DNA of 64,000 nucleotides. Source: an uncultured Thioclava sp. (GTDB lineage: Bacteria > Pseudomonadota > Alphaproteobacteria > Rhodobacterales > Rhodobacteraceae). The translations under genes were made by a program, and so were the position numbers. Every line of letters starts with the position of its first letter. Position 1 is the stretch's first letter. The DNA is taken from positions 83,322 through 147,321 of the forward strand of contig NZ_CAJYBT010000003.1 in the NCBI RefSeq assembly GCF_913064665.1, in the 5' to 3' direction. The notes beneath the pieces are model-generated. The model searched no databases, was not told where the DNA came from, and saw nothing but the letters and a program-made list of their open reading frames with translations. Shown here one piece after another: positions 26,341-39,091 of the stretch.

Positions 26341-27612
26341 ATGTCCGACGCTTCCGATACGATCCTCGCGCGGCTGATGGGCCTGCATCCCAAGGTGATT
26401 GATCTCTCGCTGGACCGGATGGAGCGGTTGCTGGCCGCTTTGGGCCATCCCGAACGCCAGATCCCGCCGGTGATTCATATCGCGGGCACCAATGGCAAAG
26501 GCTCGACGCAGGCGATGATTCGCGCGGGGCTCGAGGCGGCGGGTAAGCGCGTGCACGCCTATACCTCGCCCCATCTGGCGCGGTTTCACGAACGGATTCG
26601 GCTGGCAGGCACGCTGATCTCCGAACCCGATCTGGCAGCGCTTCTTGATGAGGTCGAAGCCGCTAATGACGGTGCACCGATCACCTTTTTCGAGGTTACC
26701 ACGGCCGCTGCCTTTCTGGCCTTCGCGCGAAGCCCGGCCGATTTTACCTTGCTTGAGGTCGGGCTTGGCGGGCGGCTCGATGCGACCAACGTGATCGACC
26801 AGCCCGCGCTGACCATCATCACCCCTGTTTCGATCGACCATCAGCAATTTTTGGGCGAAACCCTGCCCGAAATCGCAGGTGAGAAAGCCGGGATCATCAA
26901 GCGCGGCGTGCCGCTTGTCATTGGCCCGCAGCAAGACCTGGCGCTTGAGGTGATCGAGGCCCGCGCCGCGCGATTGGGCGCACCTGTTCTGGCCTATGCT
27001 CAGCAATGGCAGGTCTGGGAGGAGCGCGGGCGGCTGATTTTTCAAGATGAAACCGGCTTGCTCGATCTGCCCTTGCCCAATCTGCCGGGGCCGCATCAGA
27101 TCCAGAATGCTGGGGCCGCATTGGCCGCGCTGCGCCATCTCGGGGTGGAGGCGTTGGCCTGTGAGGCGGCTGTCACGCGCGCAGAATGGCCCGCCCGGAT
27201 GCAGCGCCTGCGTCAGGGGCCGCTTGCCCTTTGCGCGCCCAATACCGAGCTATGGCTTGATGGTGGGCATAATCCGGCGGCGGGTGAGATGATCGCCGCG
27301 ACGCTTGCCAGCATGCCGCGCCGCCCGACCCATCTGATCTGCGGGATGCTCAACACCAAGGATGTGACGGGCTACCTGCGCCCGCTGGCTGCGCATGCCG
27401 CGCAGCTTGTCGCCGTGTCGATCCCCGGCGAGGCTAATACATTGAGCGCCGAGGACACGGCTGCGGCGGCAAGCAAGGTCGGTATTGCCGCCTCAACCGC
27501 ACCCGATGTCGCCGCAGCGTTAGCTGCGATCACCGCGCAGGACTCGCATGCGCGGGTGTTGATCTGCGGCTCGCTCTATCTGGCAGGTCAAGTGCTGCGC
27601 GAGAACGGCTGA
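26341..27612 (+). CDS. folC: Folylpolyglutamate / dihydrofolate synthase
   Basis: FolC adds glutamate to (dihydro)folate or dihydropteroate. The 423-residue protein has the P-loop GTNGKGST at 49-56, the Mur-ligase family segment YTSPHLARFHERIRL, and EVGLGGRLDATN, followed by SIDHQQFLGETLPEIAGEKA. The C-terminal domain contains LDGGHNPAAGEMIA. ATG 26341 is used. An ATG 15 bases upstream is possible. Confidence 0.95.
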   Translation: MSDASDTILARLMGLHPKVIDLSLDRMERLLAALGHPERQIPPVIHIAGTNGKGSTQAMIRAGLEAAGKRVHAYTSPHLARFHERIRLAGTLISEPDLAALLDEVEAANDGAPITFFEVTTAAAFLAFARSPADFTLLEVGLGGRLDATNVIDQPALTIITPVSIDHQQFLGETLPEIAGEKAGIIKRGVPLVIGPQQDLALEVIEARAARLGAPVLAYAQQWQVWEERGRLIFQDETGLLDLPLPNLPGPHQIQNAGAALAALRHLGVEALACEAAVTRAEWPARMQRLRQGPLALCAPNTELWLDGGHNPAAGEMIAATLASMPRRPTHLICGMLNTKDVTGYLRPLAAHAAQLVAVSIPGEANTLSAEDTAAAASKVGIAASTAPDVAAALAAITAQDSHARVLICGSLYLAGQVLRENG

Positions 27613-27617
27613 AGGCT

Positions 27618-28760
27618 CTAATACGAGCCGCGCGGCAAGGGTGTCGCGCCGCGATTATAATCGGACCAGTCGTTGATTTCGGGATAGTATTTGCGCCGCC
27701 ACGCCCGAACGCGCGGGTTCATCCGCCGTCGCCAAAGCGGCGGAATCATCGCAAGCGCGGTCATACCCGGATAGCCGAACGGCAATTGCGGTGCCTCGTC
27801 GGCATCATAGGTTTGCAGCAGTGGAAAGCGTCGGTCGGGCTTGTAGTGGTGATCCGAATGGCGCTGTAGATTGATCAAAAGCCAGTTCGACGCGGTATGA
27901 TCGGCATTCCAGGAATGACGCGGCAGCACGTGCTCATACCGCCCTTCGCCGCGATATTCGCGCGTTAACCCGTAATGCTCGACATAATTGGTCAGCTCCA
28001 GCTGCCAGATCGCGAAAAACGCCTGCAGCGCGAACAGCCCTAACCCCATCCAGCCGCCTACCGCAAAAGCCGCGATCAGCGCCAGCGCCTGCAACGCAGC
28101 GTAGCGCCAGAATGGGTTAGAACGATGCCAAAGCGGCCGCCCGGCACGGCGCAGCATCAGCGCCTCGGCCTTCCATGCCGAGCCGGGGCACTCGAACAGT
28201 ACCCGCCGGAAGAAGCGGTGAAACCCCTCATTATAGCGCGCGCTGACCGCATCGCGCGGCGTGCCGACCCAGAGGTGATGCACCAGCAGATGCTCGGTGC
28301 GGAAATGCGAATACAGAACACTTGCCAGCAGAAGATCACCCAGCCAGCGCTCCAGTCTGTTCTTTTGATGCAGCAATTCATGGGCATAAACGATTCCGAT
28401 CGTCCCCGAGATCACGCCCACACCAAACATCAGCGCCACGATTTCAAAGCCGTTCAGATGCGAACTGCGCGTCACATACCAGATCGTGCCATAGATCACC
28501 GCCGCCTGAATCGGGAACCAGATCATCGTGATCGCGCGATACCAACTCAGTTCGCTCTCGGGCGTCTCGACATCGGGTTGATCCTCGTTGCGCCCCAGAA
28601 TTTGGTCGAGAAATGTCACCAGCCACCACGCATAGGTCGGCAGCAGGATCAGCGTCCAGCCACCGTAGCGCGCCTCGATCACGGCCAGCGGCACGGTGCC
28701 AAGCGACAGCCAGAAGGGCAACGCGTGAGAGGGGCTGCGGATTTCGTCGCGGCTGGACAT
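27618..28760 (-). CDS. AlkB-type alkane 1-monooxygenase
   Basis: This is a membrane di-iron hydroxylase that converts medium-chain alkanes or related terminal methyl groups to alcohols. The 380-residue protein has six membrane segments and all histidine boxes: HELLHQ (127-132), HLLVHH (157-162), NYVEHYG (258-264) and LQRHSDHH (298-305). NYVEHYG is the hydrocarbon-monooxygenase signature. No rubredoxin, rubredoxin reductase or alcohol dehydrogenase is next to it. It is convergent with folC, five bases apart. It is not related to the DNA-repair AlkB at 50621. Confidence 0.9.
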   Translation of the reverse strand: MSSRDEIRSPSHALPFWLSLGTVPLAVIEARYGGWTLILLPTYAWWLVTFLDQILGRNEDQPDVETPESELSWYRAITMIWFPIQAAVIYGTIWYVTRSSHLNGFEIVALMFGVGVISGTIGIVYAHELLHQKNRLERWLGDLLLASVLYSHFRTEHLLVHHLWVGTPRDAVSARYNEGFHRFFRRVLFECPGSAWKAEALMLRRAGRPLWHRSNPFWRYAALQALALIAAFAVGGWMGLGLFALQAFFAIWQLELTNYVEHYGLTREYRGEGRYEHVLPRHSWNADHTASNWLLINLQRHSDHHYKPDRRFPLLQTYDADEAPQLPFGYPGMTALAMIPPLWRRRMNPRVRAWRRKYYPEINDWSDYNRGATPLPRGSY

Positions 28761-28815
28761 CGGGGCCTCGGAGTTGCAAGCGCGGCCATGATAGCGCGGG
28801 AATTTCCTGATACAA

Positions 28816-29868
28816 TCACTCAGGTTGCGGCCAATCAGCGCTTTGCGCCGCGTCCCAGACCTTGCGCATCAGTGTAGGAAGATCACCGGGTGCAAAATCG
28901 CCGCCGGGGGTAAAATTTGCGCCCTCTGCGCGGGTCACAAAGACGCGTAGGATCAGATGAAAATGGGTGAAAGTGTGGCGCACCTCGGCCTCGGCCTCCT
29001 GCCAGTCGGAGCGCAGCGGCGGGGCGGGCGCGGGGGCCTCTGACCAGTCTGAGCCGGGAAAGCCCAGCATGCCGCCCAGCAGGCCCTTCTCGGGGCGACG
29101 TTCCAGCAGAACATCCCCCGCCGCATTCATCGCGACATAGGCGAATCCCAGTCGCGTCGGCTTGGGTTTCTTCGCCAGCTTGCGCGGCAGATCGGCGGCG
29201 ATGCCCTGCGATTGAGCATCACAATCCGCAATCAGCGGGCAGATCGCGCAGGCAGGGTTGCGCGGCGTGCAGATCGTCGCGCCCAGATCCATCATCGCTT
29301 GGGCGAAATCGCCGGGGCGGGATTGGGGCGTGATCTGCGCGGTCAGATTGGTCAACTCGGGCTTGGCTGCGGGTAGGGGAGTCTGCACGGCAAACAGGCG
29401 CGAGACGACGCGCTCGACATTGCCATCGACGACCGCGACCGGCTCGTCATAGGCAATCGCCGCGATCGCGCCCGCAGTATAGGGGCCGATGCCGGGAAGT
29501 TTTTGCAACTCAGCCGCCGTTTGCGGGAACTGACCGCCCATCTCATGCGCCACCACACGCGCGCATTTCAGCAAGTTGCGCGCGCGGGCGTAATAGCCAA
29601 GCCCGGCCCATTCGGCCATCACAGCGCCATCCTCGGCCGCGGCCAGCGCCTCGACGTCAGGCCAACGCGCCGTAAAGCGGCGGAAATAATCGCGCACGGC
29701 GGCCACGGTGGTTTGCTGCAACATCACCTCGGAGAGCCAGATGCGATAGGGATCGGGGCGCACGCCCGAGGCGCGGTCCTGCGGCGACACCCGCCACGGC
29801 ATCACTCGGGCATCGGTATCATACCATTTCAGCAGGCTTTCGCCGATTGCCCCTTTACCGTCACGCAA
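28816..29868 (-). CDS. mutY: A/G-specific adenine DNA glycosylase MutY
   Basis: MutY removes adenine opposite 8-oxoguanine. The 350-residue protein has catalytic Glu47 in SEVMLQQTTV, the helix-hairpin-helix LPGIGPYTAGAIAAIAY with the following Asp of VVDGNVERV, and the iron-sulfur cysteines in CTPRNPACAICPLIADC. A C-terminal NUDIX-like domain is present (VLLERRPEKGLLGGMLGFPG). The start is TTG 29868, preceded by AGGGGAG. A stop lies just upstream in frame. It is divergent from the DUF721 gene. Confidence 0.95.
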   Translation of the reverse strand: MRDGKGAIGESLLKWYDTDARVMPWRVSPQDRASGVRPDPYRIWLSEVMLQQTTVAAVRDYFRRFTARWPDVEALAAAEDGAVMAEWAGLGYYARARNLLKCARVVAHEMGGQFPQTAAELQKLPGIGPYTAGAIAAIAYDEPVAVVDGNVERVVSRLFAVQTPLPAAKPELTNLTAQITPQSRPGDFAQAMMDLGATICTPRNPACAICPLIADCDAQSQGIAADLPRKLAKKPKPTRLGFAYVAMNAAGDVLLERRPEKGLLGGMLGFPGSDWSEAPAPAPPLRSDWQEAEAEVRHTFTHFHLILRVFVTRAEGANFTPGGDFAPGDLPTLMRKVWDAAQSADWPQPE

Positions 29869-29952
29869 TGTTTATGCTCCCCTCTTGGCCATCGGTTGGC
29901 CTGACCCGATGTGCTGCTTACAATGGGGCCGATCAAGAGGAACCTATCGGCA

Positions 29953-30498
29953 ATGAGTGCGAAAGACCCGAAATCCAAGTCAGACCGGCGCATGCGCGGC
30001 TTTGAGCCCGCAGGCAAGCTGCTGCGTCAGAGGGTGCGCGCGGCCGGCGAGTCGCGGGGATTCGCGGTGTCGCGCCTGTTGACCCATTGGTCCGAGGTGG
30101 TCGGCGAAGAGATTGCCGCCCAGACCCGCCCGGTGAAAATCGGCTATTCCAAGGGCGGATTTGGGGCGACGCTGACGCTGCTGACCACGGGGGCCGCAGC
30201 ACCAATGGTGCAAATGCAACTGCCCCAGATTCGCGAAAAGGTAAACGCGTGTTACGGCTATAATGCGATCTCGCGCATTTCGCTGACACAGACCGCGCCC
30301 ATCGGCTTTGCCGAAGGGCAGGCGCAATTCACCCCAGCCCCGAAGCCCGAGCCAAAGGCGATTGATCCGCAAATAATTGAGGCGGCAGCGCGTACGGCAG
30401 CGGGATGTGGGGATGCTGATCTTAGATCAGCGCTGGAAACTTTGGCACAAAACGTTCTATCGAGGTCCGCGGAACGGGCCGCGCAGAAGAAAGGCTGA
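29953..30498 (+). CDS. DUF721 (DciA-like) protein
   Basis: The 181-residue protein begins MSAKDPKSKS and carries the DUF721 pattern VSRLLTHWSEVVGEEIAAQT followed by VKIGYSKGGFGATLTLLTTG. DciA-family proteins load the replicative helicase in many bacteria that lack DnaC. Whether this member does so is inferred from the family. The C-terminal half is lineage-specific. It is followed three bases later by a DsbA-like gene. Confidence 0.85.
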   Translation: MSAKDPKSKSDRRMRGFEPAGKLLRQRVRAAGESRGFAVSRLLTHWSEVVGEEIAAQTRPVKIGYSKGGFGATLTLLTTGAAAPMVQMQLPQIREKVNACYGYNAISRISLTQTAPIGFAEGQAQFTPAPKPEPKAIDPQIIEAAARTAAGCGDADLRSALETLAQNVLSRSAERAAQKKG

Positions 30499-30501
30499 TA
30501 C

Positions 30502-31179
30502 ATGAGCAAAACTCTTACGATCCTTGGCGGCGTTGCCGTTGCAGGCGTTCTTGCAGTGGGTGGCTGGTTTGCCTCTCAGCATAGCGAAGCGAGCCTGATC
30601 ACCGCCGCGCAGGCGCAAGAGGCAACTGCCGACAAAACGGTGCAGACCCTGCCCGATGTCAGCCTTGGCCAAGAGAACGCGCCGGTGACGATCATCGAAT
30701 ATAGCTCGTTCACCTGCCCCCATTGCGCCGATTGGCACACCGAAGAATACCCGACGCTGAAGAAAGACTACATCGACACTGGCAAGGTGAAGTTCATTCA
30801 GCGCGAAGTGTATTTCGACATGTTCGGGATTTGGGCTGGCTTGATCGCGCAATGTGGCGGTGACCCGAAATATTACGCGATTTCGGATATGCTGTTCAAC
30901 AAGCAGCGCGACTGGATCGGCGATGGCAAGCAGCAGACGATTTCGGACAATCTGCACAAGATCGGGCTGCAGGCCGGGCTGACCAATGATCAGGTCACCA
31001 CATGCATGAACGATGAAAAGCGCGCCGAGCAACTGGTCGCGACCTTCCAGAAGAATGCTTCAGCGGACAAGATCGACGCAACGCCGACCTTCATCATCAA
31101 CGGCACGAAATATTCCAATATGGTTTGGTCGGATATGAAGAAGATCATCGACGATGATCTGGCCAAAGCCGCACAGTAA
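30502..31179 (+). CDS. DsbA-family periplasmic thiol-disulfide oxidoreductase
   Basis: The 225-residue protein has an N-terminal membrane or signal segment (residues 5-24). The thioredoxin fold starts near 52 (VSLGQENAPVTIIEYSSFTC). The active site is CPHC with Cys72 and Cys75, and the cis-proline loop is in DATPTFIINGTKYS. A second Cys pair (AQCGG, TTCMN) may form a structural disulfide. This is the BdbD/ScsC-like Thioredoxin_4 group. A strong terminator follows 20 bases after the stop. Confidence 0.92.
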   Translation: MSKTLTILGGVAVAGVLAVGGWFASQHSEASLITAAQAQEATADKTVQTLPDVSLGQENAPVTIIEYSSFTCPHCADWHTEEYPTLKKDYIDTGKVKFIQREVYFDMFGIWAGLIAQCGGDPKYYAISDMLFNKQRDWIGDGKQQTISDNLHKIGLQAGLTNDQVTTCMNDEKRAEQLVATFQKNASADKIDATPTFIINGTKYSNMVWSDMKKIIDDDLAKAAQ

Positions 31180-31198
31180 GCGCAGGTTGAGTTTATCG

Positions 31199-31227
31199 AA
31201 AGGCCGGCCCGATTGGGTCGGCCTTTT
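31199..31227. terminator. Terminator after the DsbA-like gene
   Basis: AAAGGCCGGCCC and GGGTCGGCCTTT form a 12-bp stem with one G-T pair and a GATT loop, ending in TTTT. It also lies four bases past the stop of the convergent lpxK, so it may serve both. Confidence 0.85.
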
Positions 31228-31230
31228 GCG

Positions 31231-32220
31231 TTACAGTCCAAGCTTGGCGAGCGCTGCATCCAGCGCATCCGCCACCGCGATTTCCAGCCGCACCGGTAGC
31301 GCGAGAACCTTGGGTCGGAATTCGGCAGGTAGGCGCACGGCGTCTTTCTCGGTGGTCACGAGTTGCGCGCCGAGCAGGTTGGCCTCGGCCTCGATCCGGG
31401 TCAGCAATCGGGGGGTGAAAGGCTGGTGATCCTCCAGCGCTTCGCTGCGCAGCAATTTTGCGCCCAGCGATTGCAGCGTGGCAAAGAATTTCTCGGGATG
31501 GCCAATGCCTGCAAAGGCGAGAACGGGCAAATCCTGCCAATCCATCCCTGTTTGCAGCGGCATCAGCGCGCCCGTCAAATGTGGAATTTTCACGCGCGAT
31601 TGCCAAGCGGCGGCGAAATCATGCTGCGCAGCATCCGGCCCGATCGAGATCAACAGATCAGCCCGCGCCAACCCGGCATCCACCGGCTCGCGCAAAGGCC
31701 CGGCGGGCAAGCAGCGCCCGTTGCCAAACCCCTTTTGCGCATCGACAACGACGATTGACAGATCCTTGCGCAGCGCTGGGTTCTGATGGGCGTCATCCAG
31801 CACCACCACCTGTGCCCCCGCCGCCACCGCAGCGCGTGCCCCCGCAGCGCGATCCTTGGCAACCCAAGTCGGCGCAAAGGCTGATAGCAGCAACGGCTCA
31901 TCCCCGGTTTGATCGGCGCGATGGGTGCGCTCATCGACGCGCACCGGGCCTTGCAAGGTGCCGCCATAACCGCGCGTGACGACATGCGCCGTCACCCCGC
32001 GCGCCGCGAGACGTTGCACCAACCAGATCACCGTGGGCGTTTTCCCGGTGCCACCTGCGTTGATATTGCCAACCGAGATCACCGGCACGTCCAGCGCCGC
32101 TCCCGGCTGTCGAACCCGCCGCGCGGTGGCTTGTGCATAAAGCGCGCCCAGAGGCGACAAAAGCCGCGCCGTCAGGCCGGTCTTTGTGGGCGCATTGAAC
32201 CAGAACAGCGGCGCGCCCAT
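31231..32220 (-). CDS. lpxK: Tetraacyldisaccharide 4'-kinase LpxK
   Basis: LpxK phosphorylates the lipid A precursor at the 4' position at the inner membrane. The 329-residue protein begins [15 protein letters not shown] and has the Walker A motif [11 protein letters not shown] at 51-61, HVVTRGYGG, and DEPLLLSA. The [20 protein letters not shown] segment matches the family's usual DDGFQ motif with changes. The start overlaps the waaA-like stop (TGATG), so lipid A and Kdo steps are in one operon. Confidence 0.93.
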   Translation of the reverse strand: MGAPLFWFNAPTKTGLTARLLSPLGALYAQATARRVRQPGAALDVPVISVGNINAGGTGKTPTVIWLVQRLAARGVTAHVVTRGYGGTLQGPVRVDERTHRADQTGDEPLLLSAFAPTWVAKDRAAGARAAVAAGAQVVVLDDAHQNPALRKDLSIVVVDAQKGFGNGRCLPAGPLREPVDAGLARADLLISIGPDAAQHDFAAAWQSRVKIPHLTGALMPLQTGMDWQDLPVLAFAGIGHPEKFFATLQSLGAKLLRSEALEDHQPFTPRLLTRIEAEANLLGAQLVTTEKDAVRLPAEFRPKVLALPVRLEIAVADALDAALAKLGL

Positions 32221-33446
32221 CACCGACCGCCTTTCGTGAGGCGCGCTTCCAGCAACGCGGCGATGCCCCCTGCAACGGTTTCAACCGCGCCCGCACCCCC
32301 CGATGACACGAGCCACGCGTTATGTGCCAGATGCGCTGCGCGATCAGGGGCGATCAGATCGGCCATCGCATCGGGAAAATCATCTTCGGTGCGAATTCCA
32401 CGACAGGCATGTGCCACTTCGAGGCGTAGATATTGCGCGCGGTGGCGTCCCAGATGCGGCCCGTGCAACACCGCTGATCCCAAAGCGGCGGCTTCGAGGG
32501 GCGCGCGCGGGGCATGCCCCAAACCGCTTAGGGTGCCGCCCATATACGAGAGCGGTGCAAGCCGATACCAAAGCCCATATTCCTGCGCATCATCGGCCAC
32601 GAAAATCTCGGTCGTGGCTTGCGGCTCACCCTCAAGCGAACGGCGCGTCACCGACCAGCCCTCATCGCTGAGTTGTTGGGCCAAGGCCGGGCCATCTTGG
32701 TCGCGATCAGGCGCAAGCAACAACAACAAGCGATGCGCGTGACGCATGGCATAGCTATGGGCATTCAAAACGGCGCGAAGCTCTTCTCCCGGAACGCTCG
32801 TCGCCAGCCAGACCGGGCGCGCACCGATCGCATCGGCCATGGAAGCGCGCTCGACCTCCGAGCAGGTCAGCGGTTCGGCGGGTTCCACCAATGCGCCCTC
32901 ACTGACCTCGATGCGCTCTGCGGGTATGCGTCGCTCCAGCGCGCGCCGACTGTCGCCATCACGCAGATAAATCCGGCTGAGGCGGCCTAGCAAAGCCGTG
33001 ATTTTGTCACCTGACAAAGCTGCCACACCGGTGTCGAATTGCGCATCGGCCAAGGCGATCGGGATGTCGCGCCGAGCGGCCTCGGTAATCAGGGCCGCGG
33101 GCAAGACATTGCCCAAAAGCAAGATCATCTCGGGGCGCCAGGCATCAAGAACCAGCTTCACAGAGGCCGGACGATCTTCGGGGGCGGGCAGGCACAGTGC
33201 GTCTGGGGGCAGCCCCGCATCATCGGGAGGATCGCTTGTCGGGGTCAGCGCAATTTGCAGATCGGGCAGCCGCGCGATCACACGGCGCGCAACGAGCGCA
33301 GCCCCCGATCCGGCCCCGGTGCTGTCCCAGATCCACAAAAGTGGCCCGTCAGGCGGTGAGTGGGCCGCTGCGTTGCGCGCACGCGGCCCCGGAGGACGCA
33401 TCGCAGCGAGGGGGCGCTCGATCCATGACGGAAGGGTGTGGCGCAT
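32220..33446 (-). CDS. waaA: Kdo transferase (WaaA-like), divergent short form
   Basis: WaaA adds Kdo residues to lipid IVA. The 408-residue protein keeps the C-terminal glycosyltransferase features: [40 protein letters not shown] and [19 protein letters not shown]. The N-terminus begins directly with a domain ([20 protein letters not shown]). It lacks the hydrophobic anchor common in WaaA. A longer in-frame start would run into the upstream gene and is rejected. It lies between DUF4170 and lpxK genes, which supports the role. Confidence 0.8.
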   Translation of the reverse strand: MRHTLPSWIERPLAAMRPPGPRARNAAAHSPPDGPLLWIWDSTGAGSGAALVARRVIARLPDLQIALTPTSDPPDDAGLPPDALCLPAPEDRPASVKLVLDAWRPEMILLLGNVLPAALITEAARRDIPIALADAQFDTGVAALSGDKITALLGRLSRIYLRDGDSRRALERRIPAERIEVSEGALVEPAEPLTCSEVERASMADAIGARPVWLATSVPGEELRAVLNAHSYAMRHAHRLLLLLAPDRDQDGPALAQQLSDEGWSVTRRSLEGEPQATTEIFVADDAQEYGLWYRLAPLSYMGGTLSGLGHAPRAPLEAAALGSAVLHGPHLGRHRAQYLRLEVAHACRGIRTEDDFPDAMADLIAPDRAAHLAHNAWLVSSGGAGAVETVAGGIAALLEARLTKGGR

Positions 33447-33468
33447 CCTGCTGCTGGTCCTTATCGGC

Positions 33469-33726
33469 TCAGTTGCCGAGTTCTTCGGTCGGGGAAACCT
33501 CGACCGCTTCGTCGCGCAGACGATGCAGATGCGCAATGAAATAGCGGGTATGCGCGTCATCAACGGTGCTATGCGCGGCACCTTTCCAAGCGGCGTAGGC
33601 GCTGGCGTAATTGGGGAATATCCCGACAATGTCGATTTTCGAGACATCGGTAAATTCGGTGACACTCGGGTTCACCAGCTCACCACCGAAGACAAGGTGA
33701 AGACGCTGCGGATCGGCTTTGGACAT
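33469..33726 (-). CDS. DUF4170 protein
   Basis: The 85-residue soluble protein begins MSKADPQRLHLVFGGELVNP and contains IVGIFPNYASAYAAWKGAAH and a C-terminal YFIAHLHRLRDE, the DUF4170 pattern. It is regularly found just upstream of the Kdo transferase and lpxK in alphaproteobacteria. No function is established. The 22-base gap to the waaA-like gene suggests co-transcription. Confidence 0.88.
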   Translation of the reverse strand: MSKADPQRLHLVFGGELVNPSVTEFTDVSKIDIVGIFPNYASAYAAWKGAAHSTVDDAHTRYFIAHLHRLRDEAVEVSPTEELGN

Positions 33727-33814
33727 GCTAACTCCTGTCGGCTTTTGCTGCAGCGCAGAGATTACGCGCTGCCATCGGGGTTCACAAGGCGCTGGCCCAT
33801 TGTGCACGAAGCCG

Positions 33815-34636
33815 TTACCGCGCCAATCCCTGATCGGCCAGATACTGTGCGCCTTTGCGCAGCCCCGCCTCGTCATTCACCTCCAAGATCAGGCGTGGCA
33901 TTTTGGGCAGCCGCCTGAGGGCTGCAAATACCGCATGCCACGCGATCGAGCCCTCGCCCGGATGCCAATGGCGGTCCCCATACCCGTCGACATCTTGCAA
34001 ATGCACATGCTGCAACGCAGCCCCCGCCGCATTGACAAAGACATCTACTGGGGGCGCGCCCAAACGCCGATGCATGAACTGCGCATGTCCGGTATCCAGT
34101 GAGACCTTAACAGTCTTGCTATCAAGCGCCGCGGCCAGATCGACACGCAGGCGCGGTGTCAGATCCTCGACATTCTCGATCACCAAAGTCACGCCCAGAT
34201 CGCGGGCCTGCGCGATCACCGGTGTCAGAATGTAGCGCACGCGTTCAATCTGCATGAAACCTTTCGAGGGATTCGCATCCAGATCGCTTTCCTTCCACAT
34301 CGTGTAGGGCGAATGGATCACCATCTGATCGGCCCCAAGCTCGGCGCAGATATCAAGCGTGCGCAGCATCCGCGTGCGGATCACCTCGACAATCGCGGGA
34401 TCGGTGCAATCGATGTTGAAACCCGAAAAGGGCCCGTGCAGCCCCAGCCGCCCACGATAGCCCGTCAGCAATTCTTTGGCGCGCGCCGCCATCTTCACAA
34501 AGTCCGCCTCGGGCGTGTTGGGCCAGCAAAAGCTTTGCAGTTCCAGATCGCGATGATCGGCCAAAATCCAGTCTTGATGATGGGCCAGCATATCAAGGCT
34601 CAGCGCTGCGCCCAGCAATGGCAGGTCTTTGGTCAT
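33815..34636 (-). CDS. Sugar phosphate isomerase/epimerase-like TIM-barrel protein
   Basis: The 273-residue protein begins MTKDLPLLGAALSLDML and has the AP-endonuclease-2 type barrel: GLHGPFSGFNIDCTDP, MVIHSPYTMW, LVIENVEDLTP with the metal-ligand Glu, VSLDTGHAQFM, LQHVHLQDVDGYGDRHWHPG, and LILEVND near the end. These provide the Glu/Asp/His metal site. The substrate is unknown. The ATG at 34636 follows AGGAG with seven bases between. Confidence 0.88.
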   Translation of the reverse strand: MTKDLPLLGAALSLDMLAHHQDWILADHRDLELQSFCWPNTPEADFVKMAARAKELLTGYRGRLGLHGPFSGFNIDCTDPAIVEVIRTRMLRTLDICAELGADQMVIHSPYTMWKESDLDANPSKGFMQIERVRYILTPVIAQARDLGVTLVIENVEDLTPRLRVDLAAALDSKTVKVSLDTGHAQFMHRRLGAPPVDVFVNAAGAALQHVHLQDVDGYGDRHWHPGEGSIAWHAVFAALRRLPKMPRLILEVNDEAGLRKGAQYLADQGLAR

Positions 34637-34715
34637 GGGTATTCTCCTCTTGCGGAGGATGCTTGCGCAAGCATGAGGGCTTTTCAATCCCGCAAACGCG
34701 CTATATCGCACCGTC

Positions 34716-35801
34716 ATGAGACGTACATTGCCCGACATCTACGATGCGAAACTGGCCGAAGGGGCGCTGAACCCCGATCCGGCCCAACGCGCCGTTCTGC
34801 CAATTCTCGAAGATATTCGCACCAAGCTTGAAACGGCTCCAGAGCCACGCAAACGTGGGTTTTTCTCGCGCAAGGCAGCCCCTGTCGAAGGGGTGCGGGG
34901 GCTGTATTTCTGGGGTGGCGTCGGGCGCGGCAAGTCGATGCTGATGGACATGTTCTTCGGGGCGACTGACGTGCCCAAGCGCCGGGTGCATTTCCATGCT
35001 TTCATGCAGGAAATTCAGGGCAAGTTGGAAGATGCGCGCCGCGCGAATACGGTCGATGCGATGCGCCCGGTGGCCGAAGAGGTGGCCGGGTCGCTACGCC
35101 TGCTGTGTTTTGATGAGATGCAGATCACCGATATTGCCGATGCGATGATTGTGGGGCGCTTTTTCGAGGCGCTGTTCGAGCGCGGCGTAACGATTGTGAC
35201 CACCTCGAACCGCTTGCCAGAGGACCTGTATAAGAACGGTCTCAACCGCCAGCTTTTCCTGCCCTTCATCGCGCTGATCCGCGACAAGCTGCAAGTCTAT
35301 GAGCTGGCATCCGATACCGATTATCGCCAGCATCGCCTGTCAGGGGAAGAGGTCTATTTCCACCCCGTCGGGCGCGAGGCGCGCGCGCGGATGGATGCGC
35401 TTTGGGACGATTTGTCTGGCCATGACCTCACCCACAAGCTGGAACTGACGGTCAAGGGCCGCAACGTCGTGCTGCCCCATTTCCATGCCGGTGTAGCGCG
35501 GGCGTCTTTCTGGGATCTCTGCGCGGTGGCATTGGGCCCGGCAGATTATCTCGCCATTGCCGATGCCGTGCGGGTACTGCTGCTGGATGATATCCCGCTG
35601 CTTTCGGCATCGAATTTTAACGAGGCAAAGCGGTTCGTGACGCTTATCGACGCTTTGTATGAGGCGAAAGTGCGGCTGATCTGTTCGGCGGCGGATGTGC
35701 CCGAACGGCTGTATGTCGAGGGCGAAGGCACGTTTGAGTTTGAACGCACCGCCAGCCGCCTGCGCGAGATGCAGGCGGCCGATTGGGCGCAAGAGGCGTA
35801 A
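34716..35801 (+). CDS. zapE: Cell division ATPase ZapE
   Basis: ZapE is an AAA-type ATPase that associates with the Z ring in E. coli and resembles mitochondrial AFG1. The 361-residue protein has the P-loop GGVGRGKSML near residues 68-77, the Walker B LLCFDEMQITDIADAM, the sensor segment TTSNRLPEDLYKNGLNR, and the C-terminal GEGTFEFERTASRL. It is divergent from the isomerase gene and convergent with fadH. Confidence 0.94.
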   Translation: MRRTLPDIYDAKLAEGALNPDPAQRAVLPILEDIRTKLETAPEPRKRGFFSRKAAPVEGVRGLYFWGGVGRGKSMLMDMFFGATDVPKRRVHFHAFMQEIQGKLEDARRANTVDAMRPVAEEVAGSLRLLCFDEMQITDIADAMIVGRFFEALFERGVTIVTTSNRLPEDLYKNGLNRQLFLPFIALIRDKLQVYELASDTDYRQHRLSGEEVYFHPVGREARARMDALWDDLSGHDLTHKLELTVKGRNVVLPHFHAGVARASFWDLCAVALGPADYLAIADAVRVLLLDDIPLLSASNFNEAKRFVTLIDALYEAKVRLICSAADVPERLYVEGEGTFEFERTASRLREMQAADWAQEA

Positions 35802-35841
35802 GGGCGCGCGGGTGTCTCGACGCGGCCCTTGATTGCAACTC

Positions 35842-39052
<3,211 letters not shown>

Positions 39053-39091
39053 GTTTTCCCTCCCACAGTGCTTTCTATCCGTCGGACGCTG

